Origin: Candidatus Thorarchaeota archaeon MP8T_1
GTDB lineage: Archaea > Asgardarchaeota > Thorarchaeia > Thorarchaeales > Thorarchaeaceae
DNA length: 64,000 nucleotides
Direction: 5' to 3'
Assembly: GCA_002825465.1 (NCBI GenBank)
Contig: PJER01000006.1
Coordinates: 1 to 64,000 of the forward strand
Within the stretch, counting starts at the first letter, position 1. The number at the start of each line of letters is the position of its first letter. The translations under genes were made by a program, and so were the position numbers. This document shows positions 57,756 through 64,000 of the stretch, in pieces. The notes under the pieces are model-generated. The model was given only the letters and a program-made list of their open reading frames with translations. It was not told where the DNA came from and did not search any database.

Positions 57756-59984
57756 TTCAAAATCCTCAAGCAATGTCTGTATTGAGTCGAATTCATCTGT
57801 TTCTTCAATCGGTTCAATAAATGAGGTGGATTGAACATCCATTCCTAGCTGTTTTTTTATCGATTCAGCAATTGTACTTCCAATTGTGGGAATTCTGGCA
57901 AGTTCTTCAATTGGAACTCTATATAATTCAGCAAGATTGAACAGTCCTTGATTATGAAGCATTCTTCCACGTACTCGACCAATACCTCTCAAACTAACAA
58001 GTTCTAAGATATCAGCACGTACACCATATTTTAGTCTAGAACGGAGACCTCGTAGTGATGGGATGTGGCCCGAATTGTTTGTAATTCGTGCTATTTCGGA
58101 AGCTGAGTAAATCAACCATTCTGCAGACTGGACGAATCTATGGACATCACCCATGCCAACATTGTATCGTTCGGTAATGTCTTTTTCAGTAGTTTCAGCA
58201 ATCCACTCTAGCAATATTCTTGCTGTCTTCACTTCTCCTAAGAATTCATTGTACTCAACATCCAATTCATCTGGAGTATCAATCATGAACTCATCAAAAT
58301 GATTGTTGATGAACGCTTCAGTATCTTCAATCTCTGATCTACCAACATATGTTATTGGTTGGTCAGGTGTGTGGCAAATCAAGTGAAGTATCCCAAATAT
58401 TGAATGGGTTTCTGATTGTGACAAAATGTCACGAAACATGATTGCGGTTTCTGGATTAATATAAAGTCGTGATGTTCGATTACCTAAAGGAGTTGCAGCA
58501 TACAGATTTGTTGATGTTGTTTCGATTAACTGTCCTTCTTTCAAGAAATCAATAGCTGCAGAAACATGACGGCTGATTTTTCGCTGTTCATTACTACTTG
58601 CAAAGAATGTATTTGAAATGAGTTCATCAATTTCCTTTCGTGTATTTGTTAACTCAGAGGCAATTGCAGCTAACAGATGTGATCTCAAAGCGGATTCCGA
58701 CTTTAGTTTTGAAAAGATTTCTTCAGGTTCTGATAGTACGTAATGATCAACAAGAGCGTCCTTTTCTTGCTCAGTTCTGGCAATAAGGACAGATTCTCCA
58801 TATTTGTCGTATTTTGGACGACCTGCCCTCCCTGCCATTTGCTTGTATTCTAGGATGGGGATGGGATAACTTCCACGACTCTGTTCAAAACGTCGATAGT
58901 CACGAATAATAACACGTCTGGCAGGAAGGTTCACTCCTGCTGCAAGAGTAGGAGTTGCAACAATAACCTTCAACAAGTTGTCTTTGAAAGCATCTTCTAT
59001 GAGAGCTCGTTCTTGGTTGTCAAGTCCTGCATGATGAAAAGCAACACCCGAGGCAATTAGTTTTGCTAAAGTTTTTGATATCTCTGGAGCGGACACTCTA
59101 TTCCCTATCTTCTTTGCAATTGTAACAAGGCTCGCGAGTGTGTCATTAGATAGATATTTTCGAAGGAATGGAGCAATTCGCTTTGCCATAGAAACAGTTG
59201 ATTTCCGACTTGAAACAAACACAAGAACTTGTCCATTTTCATCCAAGGTATCACAAACTACGTCAGCAATTTCTTCCTTTCGTATTCGGGGGATATTTCT
59301 TGTTGATCTTTGATTTGTTTCAAGATTTTCAAAATCGATGTTACCATCTAGGTAAACCCCTTCACTAAGTGGTACTGGTCTCCAATTACTCTTTACAAGT
59401 GAGGCATCAAGCCATTTTGATATATCATTAGCATTGGAAATAGTAGCACTTAGAGCTACTATTTGTGTATCTAGCATCTGTCTTAGTTTGGCAAGAACCA
59501 TTTCCAATGTTGGACCACGCGATTTATCATTGATGAGATGGATTTCATCAACAATAATAATGCCAAGATTATGAATCCAGTCAACCTTGTTCCTAACTAG
59601 AGAGTCTGCTTTTTCAGTAGTAAGAACAATAATATCAGCATCTCCAAGTCGGGTTCCTTTTGAATCATAATCACCTACTGACATAGAAACGCGGATTCCT
59701 AGTTTTTCATACTTTTTGAAATCTATATATTTCTCACGAGCAAGTGATTTCAATGGTACCAAGTATAATGCCTTTCCTCGACCATCAAGAATTGCTTTCA
59801 ACATACAAATTTCAGCAACCAATGTTTTTCCAGAGCTAGTTGGAACTGCAAGAACAAGATTGGAACCTTTGAGAACACCAGTATCAAATGCTTGCTCTTG
59901 AGGAGGAAATAGACTGTTAATTCCTAAGCTCCTAAGGTGGTCGATTATTTTTTTGTTGATAGCAAGTTCTTCAAGGCGTGTCAT
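57747..59984 (-). CDS. hel308: Hel308/HelQ family DNA helicase
   Basis: This 745-residue Ski2-like helicase has Q motif 'FPPQEQAFDTGVL', Walker A 'LAVPTSSGKTLVAEI', 'IIVDEIHLINDKSRG' (DEIH), 'LVFVSSRKSTVSMAKRI', and motif VI 'YKQMAGRAGRPKYDKYGE'. A winged helix, ratchet domain and helix-hairpin-helix 'LVSLRGIGRVRGRMLHNQGLFNLAELY' follow. It unwinds stalled-fork structures. An earlier GTG at 59996 precedes ATG 59984, which carries GAGG 6 nt before it. It terminates opposite the deacetylase-like gene with 9 nt overlap. Confidence 0.93.
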   Translation of the reverse strand: MTRLEELAINKKIIDHLRSLGINSLFPPQEQAFDTGVLKGSNLVLAVPTSSGKTLVAEICMLKAILDGRGKALYLVPLKSLAREKYIDFKKYEKLGIRVSMSVGDYDSKGTRLGDADIIVLTTEKADSLVRNKVDWIHNLGIIIVDEIHLINDKSRGPTLEMVLAKLRQMLDTQIVALSATISNANDISKWLDASLVKSNWRPVPLSEGVYLDGNIDFENLETNQRSTRNIPRIRKEEIADVVCDTLDENGQVLVFVSSRKSTVSMAKRIAPFLRKYLSNDTLASLVTIAKKIGNRVSAPEISKTLAKLIASGVAFHHAGLDNQERALIEDAFKDNLLKVIVATPTLAAGVNLPARRVIIRDYRRFEQSRGSYPIPILEYKQMAGRAGRPKYDKYGESVLIARTEQEKDALVDHYVLSEPEEIFSKLKSESALRSHLLAAIASELTNTRKEIDELISNTFFASSNEQRKISRHVSAAIDFLKEGQLIETTSTNLYAATPLGNRTSRLYINPETAIMFRDILSQSETHSIFGILHLICHTPDQPITYVGRSEIEDTEAFINNHFDEFMIDTPDELDVEYNEFLGEVKTARILLEWIAETTEKDITERYNVGMGDVHRFVQSAEWLIYSASEIARITNNSGHIPSLRGLRSRLKYGVRADILELVSLRGIGRVRGRMLHNQGLFNLAELYRVPIEELARIPTIGSTIAESIKKQLGMDVQSTSFIEPIEETDEFDSIQTLLEDFESE

Positions 59985-60022
59985 ATAATTCCTCACACTA
60001 TTCCAGGAAACATAATTTGGGT

Positions 60023-62092
60023 TTAATTCTGAGAGTGCCGGATTTTTCCTTCTCTTGGGCTATAGAGAATACCCTCAGCTAAAAGTTTCTCAATGACTTC
60101 TTCAGCTTGCTCCCGAGCCAATCCCATTGATACCGCTTTTTGAACTAGTGCATCTCTATTAACAGTGGAACTGCCATCAGCCTCCATATCCTTGATTGCT
60201 TTAATTATGATATCAGAAGAACCTCTTTGGGATGCACTCATCTTTGATACAAGACGATCGATGTCAATTTTACCAGTGACTCTATCAAGTGCAACCATTC
60301 GTAATGAGTCTTCCATGAGTCTTATAGAAGCTTGGGCATCCTCTTTGGATACTTTTGGTTGCAGAGCCATTTTTGCTCTAGCTTCTGAAAGACGAACAAG
60401 TGATTCTAGTTGGCGCGCAGTTATTGGAACTGCTGCACCACCTTCTGCACTCTTTCTCAGATTGACATAGAAGTTCTCTATTACCTCCGCTGCTTCCGCT
60501 GATAATTGTGGATCAGCATGATGTAGATTTGCATAACTAATGTATTTCTTTAGAAAATCTGGAGGTATTGGTGGAGTAGCAGGCGCAGCTTTGGTCTTTT
60601 TCATGCGATGCATGTTCAGGATGAATTGAGCCAGCTCTCGGTCTCTGGTCGCCTCAATTGTATCCACCATAATCCAAATCAAATCGAACCTAGAAAGAAT
60701 AGTAAATGGAAGTCTAATATTGTCTTGTACTGATAGAGAGGATTCGTATCTTCCTAAGGTAGGATTAGCTGCAGCAAGTATTGATGTCCTAGCATTGAGA
60801 GTTGCGACTATTCCTGCTTTAGCTATACTCACTGTATGCTGTTCCATTGCCTCATGAATTGCAGTTCTATCAGTTGGATCCATCTTATCAAATTCATCAA
60901 TACAGGCGATACCTTGGTCTGCCAAGACAAGGGCGCCAGCCTCAAGTGTCATTGCTCCAGAGTCAGCATCATGAATCACAGCTGCAGTGAGACCTGCAGC
61001 ACTACTTCCTTTTCCTGATGTGTAAAGTGCTCGCGTTGCCAATCCTGCAACAAATTTTAGTATCTGGCTTTTTCCGGTACCTGGGTCTCCAATCATAAGT
61101 ATATTCGATTTGCCACGTAACCTAGTTCCATCAGGAAGAGTTTTACTTACACCTCCAAAGAGTAACAATGCAATTGACTCCTTGATAGTATCATGTCCTT
61201 GAATAGATGGGGCAATAGAAGCAACGATCCTTTCATGGACATAGGGATCTTCTGATAATTCCAATATTTTCTTTTTATCTTCTTCAGATAGTACAATCTG
61301 TTCGTGTTCTTTTTCGGAAATTTCAACTCCATTTGCTTCAATAAATATGTTGAATGTAGCTAACTTCCCGCCTCTTCTGGAAAAATCAGGCGTGGTTTGA
61401 AGGATTCCTGTTATCTTAACTAGATCGCCAGGGCGAGAGATATCTACTATATCACCTTCAAGAATCACATCGATTGACCGAGGCATTTGACCGGGGGGAA
61501 GTTCTTCGGGGGACTCTTGAATCCTTACTTTTTGCCAATCTCGAAATTGTGATTCTTGTGAGAGGAGACGCATAGGAGTTTTCTTATCGCATAAAGGACA
61601 ACGGACAGGTTCTGTATATCTACCCTCTTCTTGTGTCTGGGGTATCTTTTCATCGCATATTCTGCATTGAAACACTGCTTGTACGAGAAGGGGCTTTACT
61701 TCACTTGCCCTCATCATGATGCCACTGATGTGTATAAGCTTTCCAATATGCTTGGATCTAATTGCACGTAGTTTAACATGTTCAGAATAGTTTGTAATTC
61801 GTGCTTTTACTAACGAACTGTCAATGCTCTCGACATAGTCAGGTGCTTGTAATTGCAGTACGGCAACTAATGCATCATTCAATATCTGAATGAATTTCAC
61901 TGGATCATCTGTAGCAAGTACGGAGAAAGCTAAATCAAAACTGACTAATTCTTGATAATCGATGAATAGCGAGGTTTCTTCATTGATTGGCATTTGCTTT
62001 ACTCGAGTCCAGTAAATCGTATCTCCTTGTTCATCTTTGTAGGTTCGAAGGAACTCTTCAAACCGTTCTTGTGATTCTTCATAATTAGACAT
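60023..62092 (-). CDS. mcm: MCM replicative helicase
   Basis: This 689-residue MCM has an N-terminal hexamer domain with zinc knuckle 'QCRICDEKIP...RCPLCDKKT', MCM AAA+ core with Walker A 'IGDPGTGKSQILKFVAG', 'GKGSSAAGLTAAV' (presensor/hairpin), Walker B 'GIACIDEFDKM', and 'LPFTILSRFDLIWIM' (arginine finger). A C-terminal winged helix follows near 610-680. It unwinds DNA at the fork together with GINS and Cdc45/RecJ-like proteins. Single copy in the window; immediately downstream of hel308 by 26 nt on the same strand. Confidence 0.97.
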   Translation of the reverse strand: MSNYEESQERFEEFLRTYKDEQGDTIYWTRVKQMPINEETSLFIDYQELVSFDLAFSVLATDDPVKFIQILNDALVAVLQLQAPDYVESIDSSLVKARITNYSEHVKLRAIRSKHIGKLIHISGIMMRASEVKPLLVQAVFQCRICDEKIPQTQEEGRYTEPVRCPLCDKKTPMRLLSQESQFRDWQKVRIQESPEELPPGQMPRSIDVILEGDIVDISRPGDLVKITGILQTTPDFSRRGGKLATFNIFIEANGVEISEKEHEQIVLSEEDKKKILELSEDPYVHERIVASIAPSIQGHDTIKESIALLLFGGVSKTLPDGTRLRGKSNILMIGDPGTGKSQILKFVAGLATRALYTSGKGSSAAGLTAAVIHDADSGAMTLEAGALVLADQGIACIDEFDKMDPTDRTAIHEAMEQHTVSIAKAGIVATLNARTSILAAANPTLGRYESSLSVQDNIRLPFTILSRFDLIWIMVDTIEATRDRELAQFILNMHRMKKTKAAPATPPIPPDFLKKYISYANLHHADPQLSAEAAEVIENFYVNLRKSAEGGAAVPITARQLESLVRLSEARAKMALQPKVSKEDAQASIRLMEDSLRMVALDRVTGKIDIDRLVSKMSASQRGSSDIIIKAIKDMEADGSSTVNRDALVQKAVSMGLAREQAEEVIEKLLAEGILYSPREGKIRHSQN

Positions 62093-62176
62093 AGCCTTTC
62101 TCCTCGAGCTTGCTTGGAAATACCTCAGACTCCTAGTTCATTAGGGTTTGTATTTAAGGGCACTAATACTCACATC

Positions 62177-62746
62177 TCATCCCATTATGTTTTGGCGCCA
62201 TCCGGATAATAGTTCTACTATCTCTTCGCACAACCATCGTTCTTCATTTGCCATTTGATTCCGCTTTTCTAGATAAGCATCAGAATTTGCTACATGTAGA
62301 ATCTTTGAGAGCCTTGTTTCAACTAAGAAGGATGTCAACTTCTGAAGATTTTCAATTTCGTCATATTTGCGAGGATCCATTGATGTTTTGTCACTTTGGA
62401 GTCTCAGAGTCTTTCTAGCAATAGCAGTGTAAAGAAATGGTTGAAATGTCTGTAATTTATATGGACTCTTCTTCTCTTCTCGAGAAAGATTTTGGAGTCT
62501 CCGTACTGATTCATATGCATCTTCAGGAGAAATGTCAACTTTTTCATGTCTAAGCAGGTTTTCAATAACCCAATTTGGTAAGGTTACTGTGTCTCCTTTC
62601 TTGAAGGGACCTTGTTTATCTCCTGCAACATTAATCTGCGGAACATCCTCGCGAAATACACATTCTCTTGATTCGTTAAGGAATCCCATTTCATACCGTT
62701 TCATGACATCTTTGGAATTCTGACTTAGTCTCATCTCAGCACACAC
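62177..62746 (-). CDS. gins23: GINS complex subunit Gins23
   Basis: This 189-residue protein shows the B-then-A domain order of the Psf2/Psf3 (Gins23) type. The N-terminal B domain has 'RECVFREDVPQINVAGDKQGPFKKGDTVTLPNWVIENLLRHEKVDI', with the 'LP-x-W' turn. The helical A domain carries 'LQTFQPFLYTAIARKTLRL', 'LQKLTSFLVETRLSKILHVA' and 'ERWLCEEIVELLSGW'. It should pair with Gins51 (15335-15976), which lies far off at 15 kb. It is 84 nt upstream of MCM on the same strand, a common archaeal arrangement. Confidence 0.85.
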   Translation of the reverse strand: MCAEMRLSQNSKDVMKRYEMGFLNESRECVFREDVPQINVAGDKQGPFKKGDTVTLPNWVIENLLRHEKVDISPEDAYESVRRLQNLSREEKKSPYKLQTFQPFLYTAIARKTLRLQSDKTSMDPRKYDEIENLQKLTSFLVETRLSKILHVANSDAYLEKRNQMANEERWLCEEIVELLSGWRQNIMG

Positions 62747-62926
62747 ATCTCTCTTAGTTAGAATGAGATAAAGACCTTGCTCTATAAAAATGAGTCAAAG
62801 TGATTAATGGGAGAAGACTATTATGATAATGCAGGCTTTGAGAGAAGCTTTTTAGGATTCAGCAGTGACTCATCGAATAGACTTGTACTGTTGCTCTAGA
62901 CACGCATGAAATGTTCGAGGTTATCT

Positions 62927-63892
62927 ATGATGGATTTGGATTTATGGACTGAAAAATATCGACCTCCCACCTTGAGTGGAATAATTGGACAAGAATCAAT
63001 AATTGAGAGTCTAACAAGGTTTGTAGAGTCTAAGGCAGTGCCTCACTGTCTCTTCACTGGGCCTCCAGGAACAAGTAAAACAACTGCAGCAATGGCTATG
63101 GCTAAGGATCTCTTCGGAGATACTTACGAACGTAATTTCATGGAATTGAATGCCAGTGATGAAAGAGGTATTGATGTAGTTCGTAATCAGATCAAGAATT
63201 TTGCTCGTACACTACCTTCAGGAAACGCGCCATTCAAGATACTGGTCTTAGATGAAGCAGACCATCTGACTTCGGATGCTCAACATGCTCTCAGACGTAC
63301 AATGGAATCCTATGCACAATCTTGTCGTATGATTCTGATTTGCAATTATTCTAGTAGAATTATTCCTCCTATACAATCAAGGTGTGCGATATTTCGATTT
63401 TCTCGTCTAGATGAAAGTGGGATTTCAAAGCGTCTCAAATATATTGCAAAGAATGAAAAAGTCACTCTTGATTCAAGTGGAATTGACGCAATTTTATACC
63501 TTACAGAGGGAGATATGAGAGCTGCGATTAATCTCCTTCAAGCAGCTTCTTCAACTGGTGAAACAATAACAGACAAGGTTGTTTATGCAATATCTGGTAG
63601 TGCAAGCCCAGAAACAATAAAGAAGATGCTTATAGACGCCAAAGAACAACGTCATCTTGATTCACTCCAATCCCTCAGGAAACTAATCTATAATGAAGGT
63701 GTATCTCCTGTAGATCTTGTGAGGCAGATTCACAAAGAGATTCAAGTTCTCAGTTTAACACATTCACAACAGATGTCTATCTTAGAACAAATTGCTGAAG
63801 CTGAATTCCGGATTGGTGAGGGTGCTAATGGTGAAATTCAACTTGCTGCTCTCCTAGCACATATTGGTGTAGGGAGTGATACAAGTGAATAA
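62927..63892 (+). CDS. rfcS: Replication factor C small subunit
   Basis: This 321-residue clamp-loader small subunit from the ATG at 62927 (GAGG at 62917-62920) has Walker A 'FTGPPGTSKTTAAMAMAKD', with Ser where Gly normally precedes Lys, Walker B 'ILVLDEADHLTSDAQHALRRTME' (RFC box V), sensor 'ILICNYSSRIIPPIQSRCAIFRFSRL' (SRC motif) and a C-terminal collar helix. The other RFC boxes are intact ('WTEKYRPPTLSGIIGQE'). A Ser in the P-loop is a conservative change. It overlaps the rfcL start by 8 nt. Confidence 0.94.
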   Translation: MMDLDLWTEKYRPPTLSGIIGQESIIESLTRFVESKAVPHCLFTGPPGTSKTTAAMAMAKDLFGDTYERNFMELNASDERGIDVVRNQIKNFARTLPSGNAPFKILVLDEADHLTSDAQHALRRTMESYAQSCRMILICNYSSRIIPPIQSRCAIFRFSRLDESGISKRLKYIAKNEKVTLDSSGIDAILYLTEGDMRAAINLLQAASSTGETITDKVVYAISGSASPETIKKMLIDAKEQRHLDSLQSLRKLIYNEGVSPVDLVRQIHKEIQVLSLTHSQQMSILEQIAEAEFRIGEGANGEIQLAALLAHIGVGSDTSE

Positions 63893-64000
63893 TGATGATC
63901 TTCCCTGGCCTGAGAAACATAGACCAAGTAGTATCGATCAAATTGTGGGTAATTCAGAAAGTATACGCATGATCAAATCATGGATTTTGTCTTGGAAGAA
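63885..64000 (+). CDS. rfcL: Replication factor C large subunit, N-terminal fragment
   Basis: A GTG start at 63885 overlaps rfcS by 8 nt and reads VNNDDLPWPEKHRPSSIDQ, then 'IVGNSESIRMIKSWILSWK' to the window edge. This is the RFC box I/II start ('W-x-E-K-x-R-P...I-x-G') of the large subunit. Cut off at residue 38. Confidence 0.9.
   Translation, partial: MNNDDLPWPEKHRPSSIDQIVGNSESIRMIKSWILSWK

Noticed and set aside
1..64000. CRISPR arrays, insertion sequences, prophage or integrase signatures
   Set aside because: No regular spaced repeats, transposase or integrase motifs were found; the window looks like core chromosome.

Overview
The window reads as a chromosomal segment of an archaeon. 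It carries Orc1/Cdc6, MCM, both GINS subunits, the PolD small subunit, RFC, PCNA, a eukaryote-type primase, Hel308, HerA/NurA, KEOPS, Csl4, RpoL, TFS and eS1/uS15. The lineage looks like Asgard, possibly Thorarchaeia. The support is a tandem roadblock/LC7 protein next to an MglA/Arf-like small GTPase, LVIVD-repeat surface proteins, and an acyl-CoA dehydrogenase linked to a heterodisulfide-reductase-like operon. Assignment below phylum level is inference. Gene density is high, most genes sit in tight operons, and no CRISPR array, insertion sequence or prophage was seen.

Layout. 0-5.7 kb: the end of an MvhD-like electron-transfer gene, a large secreted/anchored LVIVD-TSP3 protein, an HD hydrolase, a cupin and a polytopic membrane protein. 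5.7-14.75 kb: one minus-strand redox operon, hdrC-hdrB-short hdrA-hdrA/mvhD-gltD-like fusion-acyl-CoA dehydrogenase. 14.8-22.2 kb: a minus-strand information-processing operon, methyltransferase-csl4-rpoL-RNase III-like-tfs-OB protein-PCNA-PCNA-priS-gins51-two small proteins. 22.2-25.3 kb: orc1/cdc6 with a candidate origin-recognition site, convergent with the PolD small subunit. 25.4-31.6 kb: AbrB-PhoU regulator plus phosphohexomutase, TPR protein, intron-containing tRNA-Ser(CGA), DsrE-like protein, a 45-aa membrane peptide with CxxCH, a metallo-beta-lactamase-fold hydrolase and an MFS transporter. 31.6-35.3 kb: ribbon-helix-helix protein, tRNA-Leu(TAG), zinc ribbons, eS1, UPF0147 and FAU-1. 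35.3-39.1 kb: Pcc1, RecJ-like, uS15, Bud32 and Kae1. 39.2-47 kb: Sm-like protein, DUF460, ArsR regulator and a pyrG-nurA-herA-orphan operon. 47-49.6 kb: GTPase-orphan-roadblock operon. 49.6-57.8 kb: HD hydrolase, HTH regulator, GPN GTPase, tRNA G10 methyltransferase, RNA-binding protein, UPF0200 kinase, AAA ATPase, ThpR, intron-containing tRNA-Pro(GGG) and deacetylase-like hydrolase. 57.7-64 kb: Hel308, MCM, GINS23, RFC small subunit and the start of RFC large subunit.

How the genes work together. Much of the replication initiation and elongation machinery is encoded within about 50 kb and is interleaved with transcription (RpoL, TFS), RNA decay (Csl4, RNase III-like, FAU-1), translation (eS1, uS15, tRNAs) and tRNA modification (KEOPS, Trm-G10). 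The redox operon probably couples acyl-CoA oxidation or a thiol/disulfide couple to NAD(P)H and ferredoxin through an electron-bifurcating Hdr-like complex. The best candidate for an undescribed system is the GTPase/orphan/tandem-roadblock operon at 47.1-49.6 kb. Other points of interest are the PCNA paralogue pair with an apparent third PCNA remnant, the primase with tandem zinc-knuckle insertions, and the HdrA/GltD fusion proteins.
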